Made by a program: the position numbers and the translations under genes
Notes under the pieces: model-generated
The model's database searches: none
What the model was told of the DNA's origin: nothing
The model's input: only the letters and a program-made list of their open reading frames with translations
Assembly: GCA_018296165.2 (NCBI GenBank)
Contig: JACKQL020000048.1
Span: 248,001 to 312,000, forward strand
DNA length: 64,000 nucleotides
From: Termitomyces sp. T153
Taxonomy: Eukaryota > Basidiomycota > Agaricomycetes > Agaricales > Lyophyllaceae
Reading direction: 5' to 3'
Shown here: piece by piece, positions 11,722 to 23,723 of the stretch
Layout of the letters: each line of letters opens with the position of its first letter
Position numbering within the stretch: position 1 is the stretch's first letter

Positions 11722-13562
11722 TTATTGAGGATTTCTTGATAGACAATATTTGCAGTCTTTCTTGATGTGTTTTCTGGGTCTCAAATGACTTTGATACAAT
11801 CTCCTGATGTGCATTGAGAAAGTGCAATATAAAGTTGGCCATGTGCAAAAACTCCTAATTGAAGGTCCAATCCAACATGCCTGACTGATTGACCCTGAGA
11901 CTTGTTGATTGTCATAGCAAAGGCCAATCAAACTGGGAATTGTCCCCTGCACAATGGAATTGGCAAATCCTCTTCAGAAACATCCATGTTGATTCTTGGA
12001 ATCAAAACAATTAATCCTGCAAACTTGGCATCCCCACTGATGATTTGACACTTGAGAACTCTAGTGCTGATGTGGGTGACAATCATTCTTGTCCCATTGC
12101 AAAGTCCCTTAGTTGTATCCATATTCCTGAGCAGCATGACAGGAACACCAATCTCCAGAGCCAATTGAGCTAAAGGCAAATTACTGGCTTTCAAAGAGTT
12201 GAGGTATTCCATTGGATACCATGTCAGGTCATTAACATTTCCATCATTAGACATGACAGAGTCTGCACTCTGCATAATCTTCTCTCCCCCTGGATATCTC
12301 TGCAGAACCTCTGAGTTGATATGCTCTATATCAGAGTTCTTGCCAGAAAGAATGGTCTGGTCCAGGTAATACTGATCATCTTGATAGTGATTAATATGAG
12401 GATAAGTGGAAGAGATTAAACCTGTGATAGAACTGTTGTCACAGATCATAGTTGCAGGAAGTTGTACTATTTCTCCAGGCCCAAGATTTTTTCCAGCACC
12501 AACATCTAATTACCATGCTGCATGAGCAACATTATCAAGAGTCTGGTCCAATCTCATGTTTTGAACCAAGTAATGAACTTGAATCTGATCCCAAAGTCTT
12601 CCTCTTTTGAGTGAAGCAGCAATCATCTGGTGCCTGAGTCCTCATTGAATAACTGGAAGAGTTTGCCAAAAATCTCCTCCAAACACCACAGTCACTCCAC
12701 CAAAAGGAACATCCTTTTCCAGGATGTCTCTGAACCCTTGATCCATAGAGTCAATGGCATTTTTGTGTTGCATTGGGACTTCATCCCAGATGACAACTTT
12801 GGTCCAGAGTAAGAGTTGAGACAACTTTTGATATTGGCAATGGATGTGTCCAGAGCAGGAATGGGGATTATGAACCTTGAATGTGCAGTTTTACCACCCT
12901 CCAGCAATAAGGCAGCAATCCCAGATGATGTTACACATAATGCCACATCTCCATTGGACCAAACAGCAGAAGCCAAAGTGTTGCAGATAAGGTTTTTCCA
13001 CATCCACCTGCACTATGGATAAATATCATCTTGTCCCAATCATTTTCCACAGAGTCCATAACTGCATTAAACATCTCCAATTGTTCTGCATTGAACATGG
13101 CCTTGTTTCATCCACTCTTCTCTTCAATTCCTCAACATCATAATCAGTTTCTTCTTGCAAAAGTATATTCCCTAAAATTGTTTGATCAGTCCTAGAGCCA
13201 ATTCTCTATACAATGGCTGACTTACCTGGAATTACACTCCAAACTTGTTGAGGTTCTGGCATGTTGGGGAAGTCTTGAAGAGTCTTGCCAAAATTCTTCG
13301 AGTTGTCATTGATCAGATGGAGGCCATAGTCATAGACATCTTCATCAGTAAAGACTCTATCTTTGTACTGCCAGATATTCTCCAATCTGTGTCAAAGATC
13401 ATCACAAATAGAGTGCTTGAATTCATTCCATAGAGCCTCTGGAGTGGTAGGAGCACAGTGGAATAGTATAGTGCAGAAGAGCTGTCTCAGAGCTGATCCT
13501 GATTGGATTGGAGCAGCTTCAGCAAGACATTGCCTCTATTCTGCATCATCTTTCAAAAGGCC
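11722..13562 (-). pseudogene. Helitron PIF1-like helicase, partial and decayed
   Basis: Read from high to low coordinates: an upstream region with IQSGSALRQLF and VYDYGLHLIND (about 13510-13270), typical of the segment preceding the helicase core. Next is a Walker A motif AGGCGKT (about 13015), motif Ia-like SSGIAALLLEGGKTAHS, and Walker B VIWDE followed by GGDFWQTLPV (about 12790-12670). Then come the C-terminal blocks with NGTRM (about 12090), RRQ/FPV and the INKSQG-like and YVALS-like motifs (about 11930-11800). Several frameshifts and stops separate these blocks, so no functional protein is made. Family assignment rests on motif order and spacing, plus the Helitron terminus downstream. 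Confidence 0.85.
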
Positions 13563-13564
13563 AA

Positions 13565-14602
13565 TATCATGGCCCATCCCCACACCTCTGGACCCCTCCC
13601 TGGAGCCTTCACCAACACTTCCCCCAACTCACCCCAACCATTGTTGACCCATGGTGCCCATCCTGGCTAACTCTGACACTTCCTCAACAAATCCTGATGA
13701 CCTCCTGGCAAACCCCAGCACATCCCCTGTGGACCTCCTCAGCTCCCCCTCTTGCCTACAAGGACCATGAGCCTCTCTGACACTTCTCAAACCACCCCCA
13801 TGACCCACATAACCACTCTGGAGTTCCCTGACAACTATGGGATGGACCACATTCCCATTAGAGTGTCACCATGGCCCACCCTCTGATCAGAGCTGACACC
13901 CATCAACCCCATGCAGCTCTGACAAGCCCCACTGTCATGCCCTCAATCCCTGGAAAAGGTCCAGTAGTTAGTATATAAAGATGTAGAATAGCATCTGTTA
14001 CCTTAGTCTTGATATTACCTGCATTACTTGGTTTCCTGTGTCTTGTATTCTTTCTGTTATCTTTCCCTATCTTATCTCTATTTCTATTTTTAGTTTTGAA
14101 TCTATTTCCTTTCCCCATTCCATCTTGTCTTGCCTTTGTCTTGTCTTGACTGTCTCTGTTCCCTTTATCATTCCTAAGTTCCTTTCATCTCTGACATCAT
14201 TACAACTCCATGTGCATGCTATGAACCTTCAAACATTCTTATGACAACTCCAGACCTTGCCCTACACTCAGCCTCAGAACTCATCACTCCTGATTGATCC
14301 CCCATCAAACTCTGGCTCTGCTGCCATCACTTGCAAAGCCTCTGCTTACCCCAGAGCTCATACACTTGCTTATGGACTTGTATCTGACACCCACCCAAGC
14401 CCAATGTTTAATATAATTGGACTTAGACTTCCCCAGACCACCCTGGACTTGCTCAGACTACCCTTCCCCCCAAGCTTCCCCTCACAAGTACCTGAAGTCT
14501 GCACCATCCCTAGAGCACTAGATTATAACTGCAGGACATTGTGTCTGCCTAGTAAGGACTTGCCCAGTGTAGCTGAGCCCCTATGGTCAGTGGAACCTGA
14601 CA
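13565..14602 (+). repeat. LTR of G3 (LTR3)
   Basis: Begins TATCATGGCCCATCCCC (G1 equivalent TGTCACGACCCACTCCC) and ends GTGGAACCTGACA. The TATATAA box is at about 13972-13978 and the self-primer segment AGTCTTGATATT at 14005-14016 is unchanged. The adjoining primer binding site (14604-14615) matches at 10 of 12 positions. Confidence 0.88.
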
Positions 14603-14632
14603 TCATATCAAGACCCCCCTCTTGCCCTGTTC

Positions 14633-16845
14633 TTGATGTCTGCATACAACTCTGCATTCAACCCCACCAGCTACTCAACCAACATCTACAGTAGGCTGGT
14701 ACCTGAAAATTACTATGCTCTGTTTTACCCAGGCCACCCTGTGGATCAGTATGTTCCTTGTCATTGGACACTGGATCTGAACCAGGTATTCTACACTCCT
14801 TCCATCAGTCAGGGAAGACTCCTGGGCTGGCACCACCCTCCAACATTCCCTGCTAATGGCAACTACTCCTGTATGTACCCTACATCGATTTCATGGAGCA
14901 TCCACAGCACTGCCCAACCCCACTTACCTTCCACCCACTCACTACTATGCATACCCTGTTTCCACTGCAGTCCCAACTCCTCTGGAGCAGCCAGATAACT
15001 ATTCCCCCTCTTGATTGCCATTTCCCACTCAAATCCCCCCTTCCCCCAGACAGCAATGAGTTGAAGCCTATGTCCAGCAGCACAACAAAGTCCTCTGCTC
15101 CCTCTGCCTCTCACTTGCAGAGTTTGCAAGACATGCTCATGCCCTCCTTGTCAACTTAGGTTACCCTGACACCCCAGCAACTCCAGAGGTTTGGGCAGAA
15201 TGCCTCCTTGACTTCCACAAATGCTACCTGCAAGGAGACTCCTTGATGCTAGGCACCTTGAAAATTGACACCAATCTCTGGAATGAGCTCTGCACCCTGG
15301 TTGAAGAAATCCATACCAGCCCAAACCCTGTCAGTTTGAGAACCCTCTGGACCCCACCCACTCTTTCCACATACAACAAGAGAAATTCATTGGAGCATGA
15401 AGCAAAGCCCCACTCCCCATTCCCCATCAACAAAAAGAGCTCAATGCTGCATCCAACATCCTGAGGAGCCTCAACTCTGCAGGGGGACTCTTTGACCAAC
15501 CCACTGCACACACCCTGGCCCTCTCCACTTGTTCCTGGGCAAACTCCATCCCCAGCACCTTCTGTACCTGGAACCAACCCACCACCCCCAAACCCCATAC
15601 CTAGAGGCCACCCTGTATGTTGATGATGACAACCAAACTCTCTCCTACATTGACAAGCCTGGCAATCCTGGCAAAGAACCCACCCCTTGCAATGGCCCCC
15701 TCTGAGACAGACCCTCCTATTTTGACCTCTGCACCCCCCATGGCAATGTCCCCTAGCCCCACCAAAATGCCCCAGCTCTCCTATGTCAACCCATGGGCCC
15801 CAGAGTACCTTGACTACTTTTTCCCAACAACCTCCCTTGTCCCCTGCCAGTTCTCCTGCCCAACCCTCCTGCTGACAGCAATTACTTTGGACCACCAACT
15901 CCTGGGAGACCCCCTCCACCTTGCTGACCCCTGGGCCCTCCCCAGATAACACTGGTCAACCCCCAGGTGGTGGGCCCCCAATGGCAGATCTCCAGATGGA
16001 TGGGGCCCAGCCAAAGACTTCCTCCCTCAGCATGGCAACAGAAATAATTATTTCTACTACTACAATGCTGGACTTCTGCCTTGAACTCAAAACACTCAGG
16101 ATGACACTCATGATGCACTGGCTTGAGAAGGCAAGCTTGATATCCAGAAACTGGAATCCTTTGCTGGTCACAACCCCTGGAAATGGAGAATTTTCCTGAT
16201 ACAATGCCTCACAATGTTCCAAGCTAAGCCCATTACTTTCTAGCTTGAGAGCTCACAAGTAGCCTTTGTCATGTCATATTTACAGGGCATTGACTTTAAC
16301 CACTACATAACACTGCTCCAGTTCAACCCAAACAACCCTGTACTCTCCAACTGGCTTACTTTCACCCAGGAATTTCCCAGTAAGTTTGGTGTATTTGATA
16401 CTGTAGTGGAAGCAGAGGAAAACCTCTTCAACCTCTGGATGCATAACAACAAACATTTCATGATCTTCATTATATGGTTCAAATCAAAGGCCTACAAAAC
16501 AGGATGGAACTACAATGCCCTCAGGTTTGCCCTCTACCATGCCCTTCCCCAACACATCAAGGACATCCTCTGCCTTGCCCCCAAGCAAACTACATACAAT
16601 GGGTACAAAGCACTCATTACACAGGTCAATCAATGCTATTGGGAAGATTGGAGTGAAAACATGGCACTGCAGACCACCTGGAATGCCTCTGGCAACACCG
16701 ACTGGCAGGCCAGAGCAACCAATGGCAATTGACTCTTGGTCCATGCCAACCCACCAACCCTGCACCCTGTTTTCCTCAAGGCCAAGGACCTCCCAGTGCC
16801 AGCTGAACCCCAGGACCCTGCCCATCTGCCCAACTCAATGCTGTC
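14633..16845 (+). pseudogene. gag of G3, decayed
   Basis: Homologous throughout to G1 gag (24708-26880). The N-terminal part is Pro/Tyr-rich and broken by stops and frameshifts. The best preserved part is 16271-16732, a 153-codon frame that is the capsid-like retrotransposon gag domain. It has FDTVVEAEENLFNL and a WNYNALRFALYHALP segment. Where G1 has TGA in this domain, G3 often retains a sense codon (for example AGG at the RFALYH Arg), which helps to infer the ancestral protein. No zinc knuckle is present because the copy ends before it. Confidence 0.85.
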
Positions 16846-17848
16846 AGAGGACTTCCATTTCTGATCTCCATGACCTATTCTAGCACCTCTGCAGCTTGTT
16901 TGATGTCTCTGAGGCTCATTCCAGAACCCCAGAAATCTCCAGAAAACTGCAGAGTTCTCTGTATTATCTCACCAATCATTGTCCTAGGGTTAGGATTAGC
17001 TCTGGCCTTCTGTACAGTAGTTCTCATGCCTCCACCACCCACTGATGTGCTGCACAGAGCAGCAGGAATCCTTAGACTTGTTCTCTTCAGATTCCCCTCT
17101 GCTAGGTGATTAGTTACTGATTGTATTGTTGTCTACTCCTGCTAATATACTTTGGATTCCCCTCTGCTAGCTGTGTGACTCCAATCTGCTGCCCTGGCAG
17201 TTGCCCTTACAGTAGAACAAGTCTTCTAAAACTGGTCTGGAAGCTCCTCATAGCTACAAAAAACCTCTGAGCCACTATCTGTCACTTCCCCACCAGGATT
17301 AAGCACCATGTAGTTCTATGTCTCAGCTTGCCAACCCAGACACACCCTTGGAGGCCCCAGCCCCACAGGACCAAGCCTGGACTGCCTGCTACACCTAGAA
17401 ACTCAGGTGCAATTGACACAATCATCTCGCACCCACCATACAACTGAACTCTCTATCCTCCATCAAACCACAGATCTTATCTCCCAGTTGCTCCAGTTGC
17501 TGCTCAAATGCCTAACTTCTACCCCTGCACCTCCCTCAGCTGCAGAACCAGCCCTGACTGCATCTGCATCTGTACTTGCAGCTCTGGTGACCCTAACAGC
17601 CACAAATCCCATGCTGATGTGCTCCTATGCTGCCTAGTGCAAACTAAGTGGTGAAAGGGGAGTAGGGGAGAGAAAGGAGAGTGACAATATAGAGATTGAG
17701 AGGACAAATGTAAACTAGTCACTAGCCATAGTTGCTAGTGTTGCTAAGTCAAAATACACACTAAGGGCACCTGCACCTGCAGTTGGTACCACATGAAGTC
17801 AAAGTCAAGTTGGCAAGGCTGTTGCTAAATTGTTTTCAATAATGAGCA

Positions 17849-17901
<53 letters not shown>

Positions 17902-18822
17902 GATATCTTAAGCTAGTAAGCTTAGAGAAAGGGGGAAACTGTACTCTGTTTGTTCTGTGGTTCTGTGTCTGGTCTCTATGTACAGGCAGTATTTATACTA
18001 TTCAAAAGTATAGTATGGGAAAGAAAATAAGAATTGTCACTAGTAATGGTGTCTGCCAAAGTGTTTATGATACATACAAGGTGTCAATCTGTAACCAAGT
18101 AAAAATATAAGCAAAGTCAATGTGATGTGTAAAGGTAATCAATCTCAAGAAAAGAGCATGTCCAATGCCAATACCTGAAGTGTGAATGCTGTTCAAGTAT
18201 GTTTGTAAGCTTGACAAGAAAAATGATAAGTAAGAAATCACAACACTGTCAATATATCCATTTTTAGGGTGAAAGGCTGGGTTGTTGCCAAGAAAGCCAC
18301 TAGTGCTAGTCACTCAGAATGGTCTCAACCTTGTTGTTCTAGACCCAAAGTCCAGACTCCACATGATATGGCTTGTGATCAATAAGTCTCATGGTCACTA
18401 ACATCCTGTGCAAAGGCTGCATTGATCCAGACCTTGGGGCTAGGCCTCACATGCTGAATGTCATGACTTGTGCCATATCAAAATAATCAGCTGCTGTCCA
18501 ATCAGAAATGTCAAAAATAGTGCTCAGCAACAAGTGGGTCTTATCATCCTCCCCTATGCTGAAATCTTGACTGTCCTCAGTTAACCCAAAGTCTCATAAT
18601 CACTTGCTTGGTCCATGTGCTTAGAGTGGTAAGAATAAAAACAGTTAGCAATTCTGCTTGGACTTCATCAACACTTCCTTCTATTGCCTTATCTCTCAAT
18701 CTTATTGTCATGTCCTCAGACCTTCCCTTGCAACTCAAAAAGCATGCCATGGTGCATTGTTGGCAACAAAGCCTCATTTGGTGGTTACTGCCATTTTTCA
18801 ACTTTGGCTTCATTACTTCAAG
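16846..18822. other. Unassigned CpG-poor stretch between G3 and the G2 antisense gene
   Basis: No gene recognised. It contains a GA microsatellite and, near 17990-18000, a TATTTATACTA sequence. Because it lies beyond the antisense gene of the minus-strand element G2, the LTR of G2 would be expected around here. I compared it by eye with the opposite flank (38613-39514) and found no convincing match. Confidence 0.4.
17846..17899. repeat. GA dinucleotide microsatellite
   Basis: About 25 GA units with one AA interruption near 17860. Simple sequence repeat read directly. Confidence 0.95.
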
Positions 18823-20405
18823 ATGGCTGGTAGTGGGTTGGAGTGGGCAGAGTTGGCAACTGTTGACAAGGAGTGGTGGCAGTTGTATGAACAGTATAAT
18901 GAAGAGGATTGGATTTGACCATTCAACAAGCATTTTGTAAGTTCTTCTTTACTTCCTCTTAGCAACATAATTAACAAGTTTGCTAGGCTCCCTTTCTGAA
19001 TTCATTGGAGTTCTTGATGGAAGATTTGGCAGCTGGCATGACAGTAAGTGCTGGCAATGTCAATAGAACTAGTGACTCTGCTAAGGTAACTCCAACTTTT
19101 CAAAGACTTGTTGCCAAATGACCAGTTCTATTTCCAGCACCCTCCTTGCAGATTGGTGGTGATGACTGGTGTGGAGTGGAGTGAGGGCCATGGAAGTGAG
19201 GGTAGCACAAATTGTGGGGACATTGGGGTTGCTGGTCCCTTGACTCCCAAGTATACAGTTGGTGGCATCACTAAGAGGTTGGTGACAACCCCAAAGAGCA
19301 AAGGGAAAGGGAAGGGCAAGACAAGGGAGAAAGATGAAGAAATTGAAGTGAGTCCTCATTCTTTCACTAATTCTTGTTGACTGTTGCTAATATCATTGCA
19401 GGAACCAATTGAAGACAGCTTTACCAACAAGTGCTTGGCAGCACTCCTTCACCGGCAAAAGGTGTTGATGGTGGTGGATATGGGAGTGGGAGCTAGGGTA
19501 GTGTTGGAGAAGGCAAAGGGAAAGTCAATGGTGTTGCTAGCCCAGTGACAAGCATTCAGAGAAAAACAAGGAGCAGTAAGCCTCTAGCAGTCTTTGCTAC
19601 ATTTTTGCTAATGACTTTTTCTCAGTGTGACAACTGCTGGGTGGAGAATGACCCAGAAGGCTGCTGGTACCCAATAGGGGCCAGCCTTGCTATCATTGTG
19701 ACAGCACAAGGAAGAGGTGCTTGTATAGTGGAAAGTCATCACTAGCAGGAAGTTTGCTAGGAAGATAGTGACAAAGGTGGCCTTAGTATGACAGGCTAGG
19801 GTGTTTGTGGAGAGGCAGTGGGAGTTAGCAAAGAAGAAAGAACCTATCCAGGTCAAGCATTCCAGCTTGCTCCTGCCAACATCACAGGATGGGTCAATGG
19901 TTGGAGGCAGTGGAGTCACTAAGGGCAAGCAACAAGAGAAGAGCAGGGAGACAGTGGAGAGTGAGGACAATGGTATCAACAGGAAAGGCAACAGCAGCAG
20001 CAACAATAACAACATGCCCCTGGCATGAAAATGGTCAGCAAGTCCAGCATCTGTTGCTAGTGCTAAATGACTAAGGACTGTTGCTAGTGAGGAGGAAGAG
20101 AAGGAGACTGAGGATGTGGAGATGAAGAAGACTCCCTTGGCAACAATTGCTGAGGTTGAGCCCACAGTTAGCAATGGGGCAGTTGAGGCTGAAAAAGAGG
20201 TTGAGGCAGAGGCAATAGATGTGGATGAGGATGAGGACAAGGAGGGCAAGGATGAGGAGAAGATCAGATGAAGGGTAAGTGATCTCATTCTCTAATCTTC
20301 TTTTGCTAATAATTTTGCTGGGGGACTTGGAGCAGCACACCACTGTGACAGGTCAACAATGACAAATTGGAGTGGCTGGGTGAGGACCTGGCTTGGCAGC
20401 ATTGC
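18823..20405 (+). pseudogene. Antisense spliced accessory gene of G2 with Cys cluster
   Basis: A plus-strand, intron-containing gene remnant downstream of and convergent with the minus-strand G2 pol. It starts MAGSGLEWAELA with a Trp-rich segment (DKEWWQLYEQYNEEDW). A Lys-rich exon 19108-19347 follows, with a clear GT-AG intron at 19348-19401. Another intron (19576-19625) leads into the cysteine cluster at 19626-19720: CX2CX8C, about 8 residues, CX2CX6C, needing one frame correction at a G run near 19676. The C-terminal part is strongly acidic and ends with LEWLGEDLAW before an LTR cuts it at 20422. The pattern resembles a fungal Zn2Cys6 cluster. Stops and frameshifts make it non-functional. 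Function unknown; DNA binding is only inferred. Confidence 0.6.
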
Positions 20406-20421
20406 TATGGGGGTTCTAGCC

Positions 20422-21404
20422 TTTGTTGACCCATGGCATCCACCCAAGCTAACTCCAACACTTTCTCAGCAAACCCCAATGATCTCCTGGCAAACCTCAG
20501 CACATCCCCTGTGGGCCTCCTCAGCTACTCCTCTTGCCTACAAGGCCCTGAAGCCTCCTCAACACTTCCCCTGACCCAGGCATACATCATTACACCAACT
20601 CTGTGATCCCCACAACCCCTCTAGAGCTCCTCAATAACTGCAGGACAGGCCATATTTCCATCAGTTCCCATCACAATGTCACCACAGCCCACCCTCCAAT
20701 CAGAACCAACACCTGCCAACCCTGTATGACTCCAACAAGCCCTGCTATCACCCCCTCAGCCCCTGGAGGAAGTCCAGTGGTTAGTATATAAGATGTATAG
20801 TAGCATCTGTTACCTTAGTCTTGATATTACTTTACTGAGTTACTTGTGTCTTGTGTTTCTCTCTGTTTCCTGGTCTTGTCTCTGTTTCTACTATTAGCCT
20901 CAAATCTATTTCCTTTCTCAGTTCCATCTTGTCTCACCTTTGTCTTGTCTAATCTGTCCCCATTTCCTTTATTGTTCCCTAAGTCCCTTCCAACTCTGAC
21001 ATCATTACAAACTCCATGCACACACTACAACCCTTGCAACATTCTTATGACAACTCTGGACCTCACTCTATGCTTAGCCCTGGAACCCATCACTCTTGAT
21101 TGATCCCCCATCAAACTCCAGCTCCACCCCCATCACTTGCAAAGCCTCCACTTACTCCACAGCCCATACACTTGCTTACAAACTTGTACCTGACATTAAC
21201 CTGAGCCCAACATTTAATATACTTGGTCTTAGACTTTCCTGGATCACTCTGGACTTGCTTGGACCACTTCCCTTAGCTTCCCCCTGCAAGTATCTGAAGT
21301 CCACACTAACCCCAGAGCACTAGGTTATAAGTGCAGGACATTGCATCTGCCTAGTAAGGACTTGCCCAGTTAAGCTGAGTCCCTGTAATCAGCAGAACCT
21401 GACA
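20422..21404 (+). repeat. 5'-truncated solo LTR of the G1 family (LTR4)
   Basis: Matches G1-family LTRs from their position about 100 to the end, finishing CAGCAGAACCTGACA at 21404. It has the TATATAA box near 20785 and the unchanged self-primer segment AGTCTTGATATT at 20817-20828. The first 100 bases of the LTR are missing. It sits between the G2 accessory gene and G2 integrase and interrupts the end of the accessory gene. No CpG remains in the segment aligned in the findings. Confidence 0.85.
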
Positions 21405-21581
21405 GCATGTTCTTTTTCAAAGCAAAAAAGGGCAGCTTGATGGCAGGTGCTAAAGACTTTGTTGTGAAGTTCCTTGCAGTCTTCTGGTCATTGCTGGAGA
21501 TTGATAGCACATCTGACAATAAGGTTGGTAGAAGATAGCACTAAATTTGGTGGTGGATAGAGGTAGGCTGCTTCTAAGGTG

Positions 21582-22276
21582 TCAGCAAGGAAGAGGGAGT
21601 GCATTTCTGTAGCTGCATAGTGAGGTGCACTTTTGTGTACTGTGACTTTTTCCAACCAAAATCAACCAAAAGACAGAGTAGGCAGTGCTACTCCACTTGT
21701 ACTGGTCACCATTCACTGCCTTAAAGAGCACTTGCCAAACATTGAAATAAGGTTGCTTCACTATACTATTTCTGTGCTTGTTGTAGTCAGTGATGTGGTT
21801 GTGATTCAAGTGGTACTTCTTTGCTAGGTAGGTGATAGCTTTGACGATGGGTGGCCCATTGTCAGTAACAATCTCATGAAGGGCACTCCAGCAACAGATA
21901 ATGTCTTCAAAGATCCACTTGGCAATAGCAATGGTGTTCTTGCATTGAAGCATGTGGAATTTGATGTAGGCAATCAGTGAACAGAAACCTTGGATGATAT
22001 ACTTGAAGTTGTTGAATGGCAGCATAAACATGGTATCAATGTAGATCTTGCTAAACAGAGGTGCTTGCATAGCAATGGTTGGAAGAATGAGAACTTTGGT
22101 TGTCTGGTGGATCTGGCAGAGGTGACAAGTGCAAATATATCAAGCAATGTTGGCACTAACATGAGGCCACCAGAAGCACCTAATAGGACTGCTCTAGTAG
22201 CAGAAAGATGTCTGTGACCTAGTTTATTGTATATAGCATGCAGGATGCAAATATGATGGCTAGTGTCAGTAAACAA
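21582..22276 (-). pseudogene. G2 integrase, decayed
   Basis: The zinc-binding N-terminal part (HHICILHAIYNKLGHR...then a CHLC pair in a neighbouring frame) is at about 22260-22110. The catalytic core follows: YIDTMFMLP (first Asp), FCSLIAYIKF, ALHEIVTDNGPP (second Asp) and a HNHITDYNKHRNSIVKQP segment in the position of the catalytic Glu helix. Reading frames change at about 22070. The protein ends prematurely near 21582. Decayed but unambiguous gypsy integrase. Confidence 0.85.
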
Positions 22277-23723
22277 CTTGTGGGTGCTGTTGCAGTTGTA
22301 TCAACCAGAGCTTGCTGTCAGCTAAGAAAATGGTGGTGGTGTAGCAAACCAAAGTGGCATAGTCAGTGCTGCTAAGGTGCTTAGGGCACTTCAAGTCTTG
22401 GAGCCACTGGTGAACTAAGAGGAAGTGCTGATCTTCTGCTACAGCCTTGGCACTATGGGGCATGGTGTTGTAAGCTAAAGTCATGCTATCATTGCAAAGG
22501 GGCTGAGGGTCATGGGTGTAGAGTAAATAATATAGTAAGGCCTCAGTCACTCCATAAGAAGTTATGATGACTATATTGACCTGTAGAGTAAATAATATAG
22601 TAAGACTACAGGCAAGTGTAAGTAAAGTTATCCAACAAAGTAAAGTATAACAAGCTCATCCTCAGTCACTCCATGAGATATTATGATGACTGAGGGTGGC
22701 TGTTTTGTGTATCCATTTTCTTATGTGACTAAAATAAGGTTTAGTAAAGAATAGCAAACATATGAGCATGAAAACATGAGGCTAGCAAGTGGCAGTGCCC
22801 ATATTGAATGAGAGAAATAAAAAAGGAAACAATTAGACTTTTAGACATTGACATGACTCTGCACATCTCCCATAACAATTGACAGGGGACAGGCATGGTG
22901 AAGGGAGTCATCAAGGTTGCTAGCATCATTTGTGGGGTTGTTGCTAAGCAGGGAGACAAGCAGTAGCAATGGCAGTGGAGCATAAGCAACTAAGAGCAGC
23001 AAACATCTGTTAGATGCTGAGATATGGAGGAGGGGTACTGGCAACTGTATTGCATGCACAAGGCCATGCATGCAGTCCACTAAATCCTCAAAGATGTTGT
23101 TGTTGCTATTGTCTGGTACTGGGTTGCTAGGATGCAGGGGTTGTTGTGGCAGTCTGTCAGGGCCATGGAAAGTGCTCTTAACATGCACCAAGTTTGAATG
23201 TAGCATCAGGATTGCCATGATCCAGTGTTTCATGCTAGTGGAGGGCTTGATGTCAGGGTTTTGGAACATACCCTTGATGTAGTGCACATCAACTTTGATG
23301 ATGAGATTGTGAACTCCAAGAGAGTACATGTGCAAAGCCTGTAGCACCTTAAACAAACCATAGAGCTTGCTGTGGCTGGCTAAAGTGGGCTTCACTGTTG
23401 TTAAGTGTGATAGACCCAAATTGATTACAGAAACACTGTTTGCAATTGTTGCTATGACACTGGCAGAGGTAGAATTCAACTGTAATGTACAAAGTGGTGA
23501 CTGCTAGAATAATTGGGTCAGTGAATTCATAGTCAATGGGGACAAGTGCCTGAGCAAGGTCACACTGAGCATTGATCTGACTGGGGTCAAACTTGAAGGG
23601 AACACCTGTGTATGTCAGTTTTGTCAGGTGGTGGGCTTGGTGTGCAAATCTTTAACAAAAATTGTGAGTATGCCAACCATGGCAAGGAAGGCATGCACTT
23701 CCAATAGCAACTTGCAGGGTCCC
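22266..23723 (-). pseudogene. G2 RNase H region and tether, decayed
   Basis: Begins at the G1 LTR with LLEVHAFLAMVGILTIFVKDL, the post-RT segment of gypsy pol. Shifted frames then give VPFKFDPSQINAQCDLAQALVP and the RNase H core (IIKVDVHYIKGMFQNPDIKPS and MAILMLHSNLVHVKSTFHGPD). A variable linker follows to about 22840, and another conserved stretch at 22550-22266 (RHLSSTDYATLVCY, with DSKLWL) belongs to the N-terminal integrase tether. There is a local duplication at 22517-22700. Frameshifts and stops are frequent. Confidence 0.8.

Larger units (their letters stand above)
11178..13564 (-). mobile_element. Helitron fragment H1 (3' end to mid helicase)
   Basis: A rolling-circle element on the minus strand. 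Reading minus, it runs from mid helicase (13564) to the terminal hairpin (11215-11178) and has about four degenerate 59-base minisatellite units before the hairpin (11220-11460). Its 5' part, including any Rep domain, is missing because gypsy copy G3 begins exactly at 13565. The same terminal structure occurs at 40.5, 42.0 and 48.1 kb, which defines the family terminus. The helicase is decayed with frameshifts and stops. Confidence 0.8.
13565..16845 (+). mobile_element. Chromovirus copy G3: 5' LTR plus gag, pol missing
   Basis: A second, older member of the G1 family. It has one LTR (13565-14602), a decayed primer binding site and a gag region alignable with G1 gag up to about 16845, where similarity stops. 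It begins exactly where H1 helicase homology ends, so it inserted into, or recombined with, the Helitron. It contains almost no CpG, unlike G1. Confidence 0.85.

Noticed and set aside
15224..15952. 242-codon minus-strand open frame rich in Gly and Trp
   Set aside because: Antisense shadow of the Pro-rich gag of G3; a similar shadow exists in G1 (25416-25904).
17700..18600. Left LTR of G2
   Set aside because: Compared by eye with 38613-39514; no shared boundary or repeat could be found.
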